From Mycobacterium marseillense (GTDB taxonomy: Bacteria > Actinomycetota > Actinomycetes > Mycobacteriales > Mycobacteriaceae), in the NCBI RefSeq assembly GCF_010731675.1, contig NZ_AP022584.1, forward strand, positions 5,022,001 to 5,086,000: DNA of 64,000 nucleotides. Direction: 5' to 3'. This document shows positions 33,064 through 42,129 of this stretch, piece by piece. The notes beneath the pieces were generated by a model, which saw only the letters and a program-made list of their open reading frames with translations, was not told the DNA's origin and searched no databases. The translations under genes and the position numbers were made by a program. Positions within the stretch are counted from its first letter, which is position 1. Each line of letters starts with the position of its first letter.

Positions 33064-34422
33064 TCAGGCCGACGCGACGACCTCGCGCGCCAGGGTCCGC
33101 AGCGCCGCGACGCGCAGCGGCCATACCGTGAGCCGGTACACCCGGCCCGCGACGCCGCTCGGCACGAAGATCACCCGCTGCGTGTACCGGCTGCCGCCGC
33201 CGTCGAGCGGTCGGACCGTGATCTCCAGCCACGCCCGGCCCGCCGGGTGCGACGCCGAATGCAGCCGCAGCGTGACACCGGGATCGCTGTCCTCGACGGT
33301 CCAGCCGTTGAGCGGTAGGCGGCGCCGCCACCGCCGGGCGGCGGTCGCGGCGCGGGCCGCCGACCACACGTCGCCGGGCCCGGCGGCGGCGGTCGCGGTC
33401 CGCACGCGGGTGTAGACGATCTCGCCGGCCCAGGCGGGGTCGCTGGGCAACGGCTCGGCCGGCTCGGACCGCAGCGAGGACCAGCTGGCGTCGGGGAGAC
33501 CGCGCGCGGCGCGCTGCAGCGCCAACTCGACCGCGCGGCGGTATCCGGTGAGCCCGCCCGGTGGCGGCGCGATGATGTCGTCGATATCGGAATCGCCCGT
33601 CACCGCATCGCATTCCAGCGACTCGACCAGCGGCCGCGCCAGGCCGGACGGGATCGGGGTCACCAGACCCACCCAGAGGCTGGCGATCGCCGGCGTCAGA
33701 AACGGCAGCACGTACAGATAGCGGGTGCCCAGACCCGCGACCTCGGCGTAGACCCGCATCATGTCGCCGTACTCCAACACGTCGGGACCACCGATGTCCC
33801 AGGTCCGTGACTTCGGGACCGGCGCGGTCGCCGCCGCCGCCAGGTAGTGCAGCACGTCGCGCACCGCGATCGGCTGGATCCGGTTGTGCACCCACTTCGG
33901 CGTGGTCATCACCGGCAACCGGTCGGTGAGGTGCCGGATCATTTCGAACGACGCGGATCCCGAGCCGATGACCACCCCGGCCTGCAAGACAACGGTCTCG
34001 ATGCCCGAGTCGATGAGCGCCTCGCCGACGGCTCTGCGTGACGCGAGATGCGGTGAGAGATCGGTGTTTTCGGGATGCAGTCCACTCAGGTAGACCACCC
34101 GCCGCACCCCGGAACGCCGCGCGGCCGTCACGACATTGCCGGCGGCGCGGGTCTCCTCGGCGGCGAAATCCTTCGATGTTCCCATCGAGTGGACCAGGTA
34201 GTACACCACGTCGATTCCGTCGAACGCGGCGATCAGCGAATCGACGTCACCGAGGTCGCCGCGCGCCACCTCCACTTGTTGCCGCCACGGCACCCCCGCC
34301 AGCTTGTCGGGGTCGCGCGCCAACGCCCGAACGTGATGTCCCTCGTCCAGCAGGCGGGGGACCAGGCGCCCGCCGATGTAGCCGGTCGCACCGGTCACCA
34401 GGCACCGCACCTGTTCGGGCAT
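33064..34422 (-). CDS. NAD(P)-binding SDR fused to a DUF2867-type domain
   Basis: A 452-residue two-domain protein. Residues 1-300 repeat the SDR architecture of the 31195-32343 protein (CLVTGATGYIGGRLVPRLL, DVVYYLVHSMG, VRRVVYLSGLHP, IAVRDVLHYLAAA). Residues from about 320 form a DUF2867-like domain (LPLNGWTVEDSDPGVTL, AWLEITVRPLDGG, RVYRLTVWPL). Related proteins in proteobacteria are annotated as DUF2867 epimerases without known chemistry. ATG 34422 has GGAGGA 4 nt upstream, better than 34440. The gene converges on the CPBP gene with a single base between stops. Confidence 0.82.
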   Translation of the reverse strand: MPEQVRCLVTGATGYIGGRLVPRLLDEGHHVRALARDPDKLAGVPWRQQVEVARGDLGDVDSLIAAFDGIDVVYYLVHSMGTSKDFAAEETRAAGNVVTAARRSGVRRVVYLSGLHPENTDLSPHLASRRAVGEALIDSGIETVVLQAGVVIGSGSASFEMIRHLTDRLPVMTTPKWVHNRIQPIAVRDVLHYLAAAATAPVPKSRTWDIGGPDVLEYGDMMRVYAEVAGLGTRYLYVLPFLTPAIASLWVGLVTPIPSGLARPLVESLECDAVTGDSDIDDIIAPPPGGLTGYRRAVELALQRAARGLPDASWSSLRSEPAEPLPSDPAWAGEIVYTRVRTATAAAGPGDVWSAARAATAARRWRRRLPLNGWTVEDSDPGVTLRLHSASHPAGRAWLEITVRPLDGGGSRYTQRVIFVPSGVAGRVYRLTVWPLRVAALRTLAREVVASA

Positions 34423-34491
34423 CGCTCCTCCGTCGCTCATCAGCCGTTGTTCTCTGACGAGGAGGATTACCGCATCGGCGCGGACTCAAGC

Positions 34492-34512
34492 GTTGCGCCG
34501 CGTCGGCGCAAC
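34492..34512 (-). terminator. Hairpin downstream of the enoyl-CoA hydratase
   Basis: GTTGCGCC (34492-34499) pairs with GGCGCAAC (34505-34512) around 5 nt, 6 nt beyond the hydratase stop. It precedes the promoter region of the next minus-strand gene and probably separates the two. Confidence 0.5.
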
Positions 34513-34517
34513 GATAT

Positions 34518-35330
34518 TCAGCGATCGGTGAAGTTCGGCGTGCGGCGCTGCTGGAAGGCCGTGGCGCCCTCGACGAAGTCCGGGGACTTCAACAGCACCG
34601 ACTGCCCGTCGAACTCCCGCTGCAGGGCCGGATCCAATGCGGTGAGCGTGGCCGCGTTGATCGCCAGCTTGGTCTTGGCGAACGCAACAGCCGGGCCGCC
34701 CAACAACCGTGCGATCACCTTGTCCACCTCGGCGTCGAAGTCGTCGGGCGGGTAGACCGCGGTGACCAGCCCCCAGGACAGCGCGTCGGCGGCGGTCAAC
34801 CGTTCGGGAAGCAACGCCATCTGCATGGCCCGGATCCGGCCGATCGCGGCCGCGATCAACGCCGACGCGCCGCCGTCGGGCATCAATCCGATCTTGGTGA
34901 AGGCGAGCATGAAAAACGCGCTCTCCGAAGCCAATACGACGTCACAGGCCAAGGCGATGGAAACGCCGACCCCGGCCGCGGGCCCCTGGACGACCGCGAC
35001 CACCGGGTGGGGCAGCGCGGCGATCGCGCGCACCAGCCGGTTGATCTCGAGGATGATCTCGTCCGGCGGGACACCACCGCCGTCGGAGACGTCGTCGGCG
35101 CTGATGCCCGCGCCCGAGCTGAAGCCGCGTCCGGCGCCGCCGAGCCGCACCACCTTGACCTCGGGGTCGGTCGCGGCGTACTCCATCGCGTCGGCGATTC
35201 CGGTGATCACCGGAATGGTCAGCGAATTCAGGCTGTCGGGCCGATTGATGGTCACCGAGAACACGCCGCCGGACAGCGTGACGTCGAGGCCTGCGACGGG
35301 GGCGAGGGTGGCGATCGCGGATGAAGGCAT
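34518..35330 (-). CDS. Enoyl-CoA hydratase family protein (EchA10/EchA11-like)
   Basis: A 270-residue crotonase. It has [15 protein letters not shown], the first oxyanion segment [31 protein letters not shown] and [16 protein letters not shown]. The catalytic glutamates of true hydratases are not clear (Gly-Leu-Met-Pro-Asp instead of a Glu), so it could be an isomerase or hydrolase. By position it corresponds to EchA10/EchA11 upstream of mcr in M. tuberculosis, where I recall two copies against one here. The start is ATG 35330. It is divergent from mcr with 120 nt between. Confidence 0.87.
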   Translation of the reverse strand: MPSSAIATLAPVAGLDVTLSGGVFSVTINRPDSLNSLTIPVITGIADAMEYAATDPEVKVVRLGGAGRGFSSGAGISADDVSDGGGVPPDEIILEINRLVRAIAALPHPVVAVVQGPAAGVGVSIALACDVVLASESAFFMLAFTKIGLMPDGGASALIAAAIGRIRAMQMALLPERLTAADALSWGLVTAVYPPDDFDAEVDKVIARLLGGPAVAFAKTKLAINAATLTALDPALQREFDGQSVLLKSPDFVEGATAFQQRRTPNFTDR

Positions 35331-35450
35331 GGGCTCACCATAAGTGACCGGGCTGCGCGCGCCACGGGCACGGCTGCGAAGATGTCGAACGACCGGTTGT
35401 TTGAGCACGAACGGTCCAAGGCGTCAGAGCGGACGAAAGGTCGGTGGATC

Positions 35451-36545
35451 ATGGCTGGACCGTTGAACGGGCTGCGTGTTGTCGAGTTGGCCGGCATCGG
35501 GCCGGGCCCCCACGCCGCGATGATCCTGGGGGATCTGGGTGCCGACGTGGTGCGCATCGACCGGCCCTCCTCTTCTGCCGCGGCCGGCGGCGGAGGTGCA
35601 GCCAAGGACGCGATGATGCGCAACCGCCGCGTGGTGACCGCCGATCTGAAATCCGACGACGGTCGCGACCTCGTCCTCAAACTGATCGCCAAGGCCGACG
35701 TGCTGATCGAGGGCTACCGCCCGGGTGTCACCGAGCGCCTCGGCCTCGGGCCCGAAGACTGCGCGAAGGTCAATGACCGGCTGGTCTACGCCCGGATGAC
35801 CGGCTGGGGCCAGACCGGCCCGCGCAGCCAGCAGGCCGGCCACGACATCAACTACATCTCGCTCAACGGCATCCTGCATTCCATCGGCCGGGCGAACGAA
35901 CGGCCCGTCCCACCGCTGAACCTCGTCGGGGACTTCGGCGGCGGCTCGATGTTTTTGCTGCTGGGCATCCTGTCCGCGCTGTGGGAGCGGCAGACCTCCG
36001 GCAAGGGGCAGGTCGTCGACGCGGCGATGGTGGACGGCTCGAGCGTGCTCGTCCAGATGATGTGGCAGATGCGTTCGTCGGGCATGTGGACCGACGCGCG
36101 TGGCACCAACCTGCTCGACGGCGGCGCCCCCTACTACGACACCTACGAATGCGCCGACGGCCGCTACGTCGCGGTCGGCGCCATCGAGCCGCAGTTCTAC
36201 GCCGCCATGCTGACCGGGTTGGGCCTGGACGGCGCGGACCTGCCCGGGCAGAACGACGTCGGCCGCTGGCCCGAACTGCGCGCGGTGCTCACCGAGAAGT
36301 TCGCCAGCCAGGACCGCGACCACTGGGCCAAGGTGTTCGCCGACTCCGACGCGTGCGTGACGCCGATCCTGGCGTTCGGCGAGGTGCAGACCGAGCCGCA
36401 CATCACCGAGCGCAACACCTTCTACGAGGTCGACGGAGGCCTGCAGCCGCTGCCGGCGCCGCGGTTCTCCCGCACTGCGCCGGAGATGCCGCGTCCCGCG
36501 GCGCCGGTGGCCGACGCCGAAGCCGTCCTCAAGGACTGGGTATAG
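35451..36545 (+). CDS. mcr: Alpha-methylacyl-CoA racemase (CaiB/BaiF family)
   Basis: A 364-residue class III CoA-transferase fold enzyme. It epimerises (2R)- and (2S)-methylacyl-CoA so that methyl-branched and sterol side chains can enter beta-oxidation. [19 protein letters not shown] and [16 protein letters not shown] identify the MCR orthologue. The catalytic His lies in [10 protein letters not shown], the Asp in [10 protein letters not shown] and the Glu in [11 protein letters not shown] Ser/Ala/Gly-rich loop ([14 protein letters not shown]) near residue 42 looks expanded compared with the M. tuberculosis protein (360 residues). ATG 35451 is the only plausible start. The SDR follows 49 nt later. 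Confidence 0.95.
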   Translation: MAGPLNGLRVVELAGIGPGPHAAMILGDLGADVVRIDRPSSSAAAGGGGAAKDAMMRNRRVVTADLKSDDGRDLVLKLIAKADVLIEGYRPGVTERLGLGPEDCAKVNDRLVYARMTGWGQTGPRSQQAGHDINYISLNGILHSIGRANERPVPPLNLVGDFGGGSMFLLLGILSALWERQTSGKGQVVDAAMVDGSSVLVQMMWQMRSSGMWTDARGTNLLDGGAPYYDTYECADGRYVAVGAIEPQFYAAMLTGLGLDGADLPGQNDVGRWPELRAVLTEKFASQDRDHWAKVFADSDACVTPILAFGEVQTEPHITERNTFYEVDGGLQPLPAPRFSRTAPEMPRPAAPVADAEAVLKDWV

Positions 36546-36551
36546 TCCCAA

Positions 36552-36563
36552 CCAACCAGTTGG
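36552..36563. promoter_or_regulatory. Palindromic element between mcr and SDR
   Basis: CCAAC-CA-GTTGG forms 5-bp inverted arms around a 2-bp centre, 6 nt after the mcr stop and 31 nt before ATG 36595. The AACnnGTT core is that of TetR operators such as KstR, but the flanking T and A positions do not fit KstR. A regulator cannot be named. Confidence 0.35.
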
Positions 36564-36594
36564 CTGGATTCGAGGAGATCAGGGAAGGACTCGC

Positions 36595-37347
36595 ATGGAG
36601 ATCAAAGACGCCGTCGCCGTCGTCACCGGGGGCGCCTCAGGCCTGGGCCTGGCCACCACCAAGCGGCTGCTCGACCGCGGCGCCCAGGTGGTCGTGATCG
36701 ACCTGCGCGGCGAGGAAGCCGTCCGCGAACTGGGCGACCGCGCCCGCTTCGTCGAGGCCGACGTCACCGACGAGGCCGCCGTCGGCAAGGCGCTGGACGC
36801 CGCGGAGTCCATGGGCACGCTGCGCATCAACGTCAACTGCGCCGGCATCGGCAACGCCATCAAGACGCTGTCGAAGGACGGCCCGTTCCCGCTGGACGGC
36901 TTCAAGAAGGTCATCGGCGTCAACCTGATCGGCACCTTCAACGTGCTGCGGTTAGCCGCCGAGCGTATCGCCAAGACCGAAGCCATCGGGGAGGAGCGAG
37001 GCGTCATCATCAACACCGCCTCGGTCGCCGCGTTCGAGGGCCAGATCGGCCAGGCCGCTTACTCGGCGTCCAAGGGCGGCGTCGTCGGCATGACGCTGCC
37101 GATCGCCCGCGACCTGTCGCGCGAACTGATCCGCGTGGTGACCATCGCGCCCGGGCTGTTCAAGACCCCGCTGCTGGGCTCGCTGCCCGAAGAGGCGCAG
37201 GCCTCGCTGGGCAAGCAGGTGCCGCACCCGGCCCGGCTGGGCGACCCCGACGAGTACGGCGCGCTGGCCGTCCACATCGTCGAGAACCCGATGCTCAACG
37301 GCGAGGTCATCCGCCTCGATGGCGCCATTCGGATGGCGCCCCGCTAG
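36595..37347 (+). CDS. SDR, 3-hydroxyacyl-CoA / 17beta-HSD10-like dehydrogenase (Rv1144-like)
   Basis: A 250-residue classical SDR. Blocks are [20 protein letters not shown] with Asp ending strand 2 (VVIDLRG, NAD type), [24 protein letters not shown] and [11 protein letters not shown] (Tyr-x3-Lys), then [13 protein letters not shown]. This pattern is that of type 10 hydroxysteroid/3-hydroxyacyl-CoA dehydrogenases (HSD10). It follows mcr, as Rv1144 does in M. tuberculosis (recalled), which fits a role in oxidising branched-chain or sterol side-chain hydroxyacyl-CoA. GGGAAGG lies 8 nt before ATG 36595. Confidence 0.92.
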   Translation: MEIKDAVAVVTGGASGLGLATTKRLLDRGAQVVVIDLRGEEAVRELGDRARFVEADVTDEAAVGKALDAAESMGTLRINVNCAGIGNAIKTLSKDGPFPLDGFKKVIGVNLIGTFNVLRLAAERIAKTEAIGEERGVIINTASVAAFEGQIGQAAYSASKGGVVGMTLPIARDLSRELIRVVTIAPGLFKTPLLGSLPEEAQASLGKQVPHPARLGDPDEYGALAVHIVENPMLNGEVIRLDGAIRMAPR

Positions 37348-37368
37348 GGGCGTACCGTCGCTCGACAA

Positions 37369-37404
37369 CACGAAAGCCCCCCGCGTCGGCGGGGGGCTTT
37401 CGTG
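37369..37404 (+). terminator. Perfect 16-bp hairpin terminator after the SDR
   Basis: Positions 37369-37384 and 37389-37404 are perfectly complementary (CACGAAAGCCCCCCGC with its inverse) around a 4-nt loop, 22 nt after the SDR stop. The plus-strand 3' arm contains CTTTCGTG. It also lies downstream of the small minus-strand gene and may serve both. Confidence 0.75.
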
Positions 37405-37492
37405 ATGACCACGATCGATGGTTACTTGCGGAACCACCGACTGACGGAGGGTTCGGCCATTAACAGCCGTGCGAGCATGCTCATGGTCTGGC

Positions 37493-37615
37493 TCAGCTCG
37501 CCGCTTGCAGTTCGTCGAACTGCTCCGAGGTCTCGCCTTCCACCAGCACGTCGCCGTGGTAGAGAGCCTCGAAGTCGACCTTGATGACATCGGCACTTGC
37601 GTCGTCGATCCACAT
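37493..37615 (-). CDS. Small hypothetical protein, 40 residues
   Basis: A 40-residue acidic protein (MWIDDASADVIKVDFEALYH, then GDVLVEGETSEQFDELQAAS) with normal GC-rich third positions. It has no Cys and no membrane segment. It looks like a small strand-helix unit. The start is ATG 37615; no strong ribosome site is seen. A perfect palindrome, TACCCGCGGGTA, lies 66 nt upstream. I recognise no family. It sits alone between the SDR terminator and the MmpL gene. The rest of 37617-37926 is noncoding and comparatively AT-rich. Confidence 0.45.
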   Translation of the reverse strand: MWIDDASADVIKVDFEALYHGDVLVEGETSEQFDELQAAS

Positions 37616-37680
37616 GACACTGAGCGTATGGGCCACCTTTAAGGAAACTTTGAGTCACGATTCGGAAAATGGTGGCAATT

Positions 37681-37692
37681 TACCCGCGGGTA
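37681..37692. promoter_or_regulatory. Perfect 12-bp palindrome TACCCGCGGGTA
   Basis: A perfect palindrome in the 311-nt divergent region between the small minus-strand gene (start 37615) and the MmpL gene (start 37927). Such self-complementary 12-mers often bind dimeric regulators. No adjacent regulator gene is present. Confidence 0.35.
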
Positions 37693-37926
37693 GGGTGGCC
37701 GCCATTTCCGCTGGAATTTGTCTCCTGAGCTGCTTAGTTGCGACACATTTTTCTGGCCGGACTCTTACCGTGTGCCGGGTTTAAAAACTCGGCATTGAAC
37801 GGTGCGCCCGCCCTCCTGCGTGCTTAAGGACAACACTGTTCGACGCGTGGACATTAGCGTTTGTTACGTTGTCGCGGACTAGCCAGCGGCCAGCGCAACG
37901 GGGCACCGGCAGCGGAAGGGCTCACC

Positions 37927-40242
37927 ATGCTGCAGAAAATCGCCCGAGTCGCGATCGCGGCGCCGCGCCGGATCATCGCGATAGGCGTGCTGGTTTTCAT
38001 CGCCGCCGCCGTCTTCGGCATTCCCGTCGCCAAAAGCTTGTCTCCCGGCGGCTTCCAGGATCCGGACTCGGAGTCCGCCCGCGCCATCGACGTGTTGACC
38101 GACAAGTTCGGTCAGAGCGGTCAGCAGATGCTGATCCTGGTGACGGCCCCCGGCGGTACCAACAGCGAACAAGCCCGCGCGGTGGGCACCGACCTCGTTG
38201 GCCAACTGCAACGGTCCCCGCTGGTCTACAACGCGTCCTCGCCGTGGACCGGAACGGCGCCGCGCGACCTGGTGAGCCGCGACGGCAAGTCGGGACTCAT
38301 CGTGGTCAACCTCAAGGGCGGCGAAAACTTCGTTCAAAACAACGCCCAGACCCTGGCGGACCAGTTCGTCCACGACCGGGACGGTGTCACCGTCCGCGCC
38401 GGCGGCGCGGCCATGCAGTACGCGCAGATCAACAAGCAGAACCAGGACGACCTGCTGGTCATGGAGATGATCGCGCTGCCGCTGAGCTTCCTGGTGCTGA
38501 TCTGGGTGTTCGGCGGGTTGCTGGCCGCCGCGCTGCCGATGGCGCTGGGTGCGCTGGCCGTCGTCGGTTCGATGTCGGTGTTGCGGCTAGTCACCTTCAC
38601 CACCGAGGTGTCGATCTTCGCCCTCAACCTCAGCACCGCCCTGGGCCTGGCGCTGGCCATCGACTACACGCTGCTCATCGTCAGCCGCTACCGCGACGAA
38701 CTGGCCGACGGCCACGACCGCGACGAGGCGCTCATCCGGACGATGGCCACCTCCGGGCGCACGGTGCTGTTCTCCGCGGTCACCGTGGCGCTGTCGATGT
38801 CGGCGACGGTGGCCTTCCCGATGTACTTCCTCAAGTCGTTCGCCTACGCCGGGGTGGCCACCGTCGCCTTCGTCGCCACCGCCTCGATCGTGATCACCCC
38901 CGCGGCGATCGTGCTGCTGGGCGACCGGCTGGACGCGTTCAATGTGCGGCGGCTCTTGCGGCGAACGCTCCGGCGGCCCGAACCGGCGCGCAAGCCCGTC
39001 GAGCAACAGTTCTGGTATCGGTCGAGCAAGTTCGTGATGCGCCGCTGGGCGCCGATCGGGCTGGCCGTCGTGGGCCTGCTCCTGCTGCTCGGGCTGCCGT
39101 TCTTCTCGGTGAAGTGGGGGTTCCCGGACGACCGGGTGCTTCCGCGCTCGGCGTCGGCACATCAGGTCGGGGACCGGTTGCGCAGCGACTTCGCCGACGA
39201 CTCCGCGACATCGGTGCCCGTCGTCATCCCCGATGCCTCCGGCCTGAACCCGGGGGACTTCGACACCTACGCCGCCGACCTCTCGCGGGTGCCCGACGTC
39301 GCGGCGGTCTCCGCGCCCGGGGGCACCTTCACGGCCGGAAACCGGGTGGGGCCGCCGTCCGGGGCGACAGGGCTGGCCCAGGGCAGCGCCTTCCTGACCG
39401 TCAGCAGTACGGCGCCGCTGTTCTCCGCGGCGAACGACGCCCAGCTCGCGCGGTTGCACGGCGTTCCCGGCCCGGCCGGCCGGGCCGTCGAGATGGGCGG
39501 GGTGGCGCAGGTCAACCGTGACAGCGTCGACGCGGTGACCGAACGGCTCCCGCTGGTCCTCGGGCTGATGGCCGCGATCACCTTCGTGCTGCTGTTCCTG
39601 CTGACCGGCAGCGTGCTGCTACCGGTGAAGGCGCTCGCGTGCAACTTCCTGTCGCTGACCGCGGCCTTCGGCGCGCTGGTGTGGATCTTCCAGGACGGCC
39701 ATCTCGGTGCGCTCGGCACCACGCCGAGCGGGACGCTGGTGGCCAACATGCCGGTGTTGCTGTTCTGCATCGCCTTCGGGCTGTCGATGGACTACGAGGT
39801 GTTCCTGCTCTCCCGGATCCGGGAGTACTGGCTGGCGTCCGGCGCCGCCCGGCCCGCCACGCCGTCCCCGAAGCAGGCCCACGCCGCCAACGACGAGAGC
39901 GTGGCCCTCGGTGTCGCCCGCACCGGCCGGGTGATCACCGCGGCCGCGTTGGTGATGTCGATGTCGTTTGCCGCGCTGATCGCCGCCCACGTCTCGTTCA
40001 TGCGGATGTTCGGGCTGGGCCTGGTGCTGGCCGTGTTCGCCGACGCCACCCTGGTGCGGATGGTGGTCGTCCCGGCCTTCATGCACGTGATGGGCCGCTG
40101 GAATTGGTGGGCGCCGAAGCCCCTGGCGTGGCTGCACGATCGGTTCGGCATCAGCGAAGGGGCGGAACCGGCGCGCCGCGAGCCGATCCCGGGGCCGGTT
40201 CCCGGGGCAGCGCTCGCCGAGCCGGTGCCCAATATCGGTTAA
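37927..40242 (+). CDS. MMPL family RND transporter, MmpL13-like (undivided)
   Basis: A 771-residue RND-type exporter. It has two repeats, each with one transmembrane helix, an extracytoplasmic domain and five more helices; the second repeat starts near residue 370. Proton-relay type blocks are LGLALAIDYTLLIVSRYRDE and FGLSMDYEVFLLSRIREYW. It is shorter than the siderophore or TMM transporters (over 900 residues). In M. tuberculosis I recall the equivalent being split into mmpL13a and mmpL13b; here it is a single open frame. ATG 37927 has GGAAGGG upstream. No MmpS partner is adjacent. Cargo unknown, presumably a lipid. Confidence 0.9.
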   Translation: MLQKIARVAIAAPRRIIAIGVLVFIAAAVFGIPVAKSLSPGGFQDPDSESARAIDVLTDKFGQSGQQMLILVTAPGGTNSEQARAVGTDLVGQLQRSPLVYNASSPWTGTAPRDLVSRDGKSGLIVVNLKGGENFVQNNAQTLADQFVHDRDGVTVRAGGAAMQYAQINKQNQDDLLVMEMIALPLSFLVLIWVFGGLLAAALPMALGALAVVGSMSVLRLVTFTTEVSIFALNLSTALGLALAIDYTLLIVSRYRDELADGHDRDEALIRTMATSGRTVLFSAVTVALSMSATVAFPMYFLKSFAYAGVATVAFVATASIVITPAAIVLLGDRLDAFNVRRLLRRTLRRPEPARKPVEQQFWYRSSKFVMRRWAPIGLAVVGLLLLLGLPFFSVKWGFPDDRVLPRSASAHQVGDRLRSDFADDSATSVPVVIPDASGLNPGDFDTYAADLSRVPDVAAVSAPGGTFTAGNRVGPPSGATGLAQGSAFLTVSSTAPLFSAANDAQLARLHGVPGPAGRAVEMGGVAQVNRDSVDAVTERLPLVLGLMAAITFVLLFLLTGSVLLPVKALACNFLSLTAAFGALVWIFQDGHLGALGTTPSGTLVANMPVLLFCIAFGLSMDYEVFLLSRIREYWLASGAARPATPSPKQAHAANDESVALGVARTGRVITAAALVMSMSFAALIAAHVSFMRMFGLGLVLAVFADATLVRMVVVPAFMHVMGRWNWWAPKPLAWLHDRFGISEGAEPARREPIPGPVPGAALAEPVPNIG

Positions 40243-40308
40243 CGGCCGATCCATCGTGTCGTCGAACCCTATTGTGGGCGTCATCCGAGTCGGAAGGTTC
40301 ACGCACGT

Positions 40309-40941
40309 ATGACAACGGTGGTCGACAATCCCTTCTTCGCGCGCGTCTGGCCCGTCGTCGCCAGCCATGAAGCCGAGTCGATCCGGGTGCTGCGACGGGA
40401 GAACTTGGCCGGCTTGTCCGGCCGGGTGCTGGAAGTCGGCGCGGGGATCGGGACGAACTTTCCGCACTACCCGGCGTCGGTGGACGAGGTGATCGCGGTG
40501 GAGCCCGAACCGCGGCTGGCGGCGCGGGCCCGCGCCGCGGCCGACGCCGCGCCCGCCCGCGTGATCGTTTCCGGCGAGACGGCCGAAAGCCTCAGCGGCT
40601 CCGAGCCGTTCGACGCGGTGGTGTGCTCGCTGGTGCTGTGCTCGGTGCGTGACCCCGGGGCCGTGCTGGGGCGCCTGTACTCGTTGCTGCGGCCGGGCGG
40701 GGAACTGCGCTACCTCGAGCACATCGCCAGTGCCGGTGCGCGGGGCCGCTTTCAGCGTTTCGTCGATGCGACGTTGTGGCCCCGGCTGTTTGGCAACTGC
40801 CACACCCATCGCGACACCGAACGCTCGATCATCGAGGCGGGATTCGAAGTCGACACCTCGCGGCGGGAGTGGACGCTGCCGGCCTGGGCGCCGATGCCGG
40901 TGTCCGAGCTGCTGCTGGGCCGCGCGCGCCGGCCCGCCTGA
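40309..40941 (+). CDS. Class I SAM-dependent methyltransferase (Rv1147-like)
   Basis: A 210-residue methyltransferase of the UbiE/COQ5 type. Motif I is VLEVGAGIGTNFPHYP with the acidic residue of motif II in VEPEP. FDAVVCSLVLCSV forms strand 4, and LLRPGGELRYLEHIA is the post-II block. It resembles phospholipid N-methyltransferase and METTL7-like proteins, so a lipid or thiol substrate is possible. It follows the MmpL gene by 66 nt in the same direction. ATG 40309 lies after ACGCACGT with no clear ribosome site. Confidence 0.88.
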   Translation: MTTVVDNPFFARVWPVVASHEAESIRVLRRENLAGLSGRVLEVGAGIGTNFPHYPASVDEVIAVEPEPRLAARARAAADAAPARVIVSGETAESLSGSEPFDAVVCSLVLCSVRDPGAVLGRLYSLLRPGGELRYLEHIASAGARGRFQRFVDATLWPRLFGNCHTHRDTERSIIEAGFEVDTSRREWTLPAWAPMPVSELLLGRARRPA

Positions 40942-40957
40942 GTAGGGGCCGGCCCGC

Positions 40958-41671
40958 TTACTTCAGCAGAGCGGGCAGCCGCTGCAGCAGTCCGGGCAAC
41001 GCCTGGCTGGCCGACTCGCGGATGCTGAGGGTGGCGTTGGCCGATAGCGGCGTGACTTCGGGATTGACCTCGATGACGGCGGCGCCGCGCACCAGCGCCA
41101 GCTCCGCGAGCCCGGCCGCCGGATAGACGATCGCCGACGTCCCGACCACCACCATCACGTCGGCAGACTCGGTCGCCTCGACCGCGCGCTGCCACGGCCC
41201 GTCGGGCAACTGTTCACCGAACCACACGATGTCGGGCCGGATCAGGCCGCCGCAATCACATTGCGGGGGCTCCACCTCGAGCGCCGGTTCGGGCATCTGC
41301 GGCAGCGCGCCGCTGTACGGCACAGCGCATCGCGCACAACGGAATTCGAACAAGCTCCCGTGCAGGTGGTGGACGGAGTCGCTGCCGGCGCGCTCGTGCA
41401 GGTCATCGACGTTCTGGGTGATGACGGTGACCTGTGCATCGTCTTGCCAGGCGGCGATGGCGCGATGACCCGCGTTGGGTTGCACCTCGGCCACGAGGTA
41501 ATGCCGCCACAGATACCAGCCCCAGACGCGCTGAGGGTTGTCGCGCCACCCTTGCGTGCTGGACAGCTCGTAGGGATCGAAGCGGGCCCACAACCCGTTC
41601 TTGTCGTCGCGGAACGTCGGCACACCGCTTTCCGCGGAGATCCCCGCGCCGCTGAGCACCGCTACGCGCAT
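40958..41671 (-). CDS. cobB: Sir2-type NAD-dependent protein deacylase (Rv1151c-like)
   Basis: A 237-residue class III sirtuin that removes acyl groups from lysines using NAD+. [15 protein letters not shown] is the NAD-binding block, [13 protein letters not shown] precedes the catalytic His in [10 protein letters not shown], and zinc ligands are CARC and CDCGG. The Tyr-x2-Arg of desuccinylases (SIRT5-like) is seen in WYLWRHYLV near residue 55, so succinyl and malonyl lysines are probable substrates besides acetyl. The length equals Rv1151c (recalled). It is divergent from the GntR gene by only 37 nt, so a shared promoter region is likely. Confidence 0.93.
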   Translation of the reverse strand: MRVAVLSGAGISAESGVPTFRDDKNGLWARFDPYELSSTQGWRDNPQRVWGWYLWRHYLVAEVQPNAGHRAIAAWQDDAQVTVITQNVDDLHERAGSDSVHHLHGSLFEFRCARCAVPYSGALPQMPEPALEVEPPQCDCGGLIRPDIVWFGEQLPDGPWQRAVEATESADVMVVVGTSAIVYPAAGLAELALVRGAAVIEVNPEVTPLSANATLSIRESASQALPGLLQRLPALLK

Positions 41672-41708
41672 CCCACCAAGATAGCCGGAGGTGGGGGATA
41701 CTGAACGG

Positions 41709-42074
41709 GTGGAGTTGGGTGACTGGTTGCGGGTCGACGTGAAGGCGGGCAAGCCGCTGTTCGACCAGCTCAGGACGCAGGTGATCGACGGCGTCCGCGA
41801 TGGCGCGCTGCCGCCGGGCACCCGCCTGCCCACCGTGCGGGACCTGGCCGGCCAACTCGGGGTCGCGGTCAACACCGTGGCTCGTGCCTACCGCGAGCTG
41901 GAGACCGCCGCCATCATCGAAACCCGGGGCCGCTTCGGCACATTCATCGCCCGCTACGACCCGACCGACGCCGCCATGGCGGCCGCGGCCCGCGAGTACG
42001 TCCGGGTGGCGCGCGGACTCGGGTTGGACAAGGCCGACGCCCTGCGCTACATCGAATCGGTGCCCGACGAGTAG
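41709..42074 (+). CDS. GntR family regulator, short YtrA-type (Rv1152-like)
   Basis: A 121-residue repressor with a winged helix ([42 protein letters not shown]) and only a short helical tail for dimerisation, the YtrA pattern. It lacks the FCD or UTRA ligand domain of longer GntR proteins. GTG 41709 gives the length of Rv1152; an upstream GTG at 41691 adds six residues. It is divergent from the sirtuin gene and may control it. Confidence 0.88.
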   Translation: MELGDWLRVDVKAGKPLFDQLRTQVIDGVRDGALPPGTRLPTVRDLAGQLGVAVNTVARAYRELETAAIIETRGRFGTFIARYDPTDAAMAAAAREYVRVARGLGLDKADALRYIESVPDE

Positions 42075-42129
42075 GCGCTATCGTCGGGCTTCGAAAAGCG
42101 TTGGCGTGCAGTTCGTGTGGTAGTACCGT

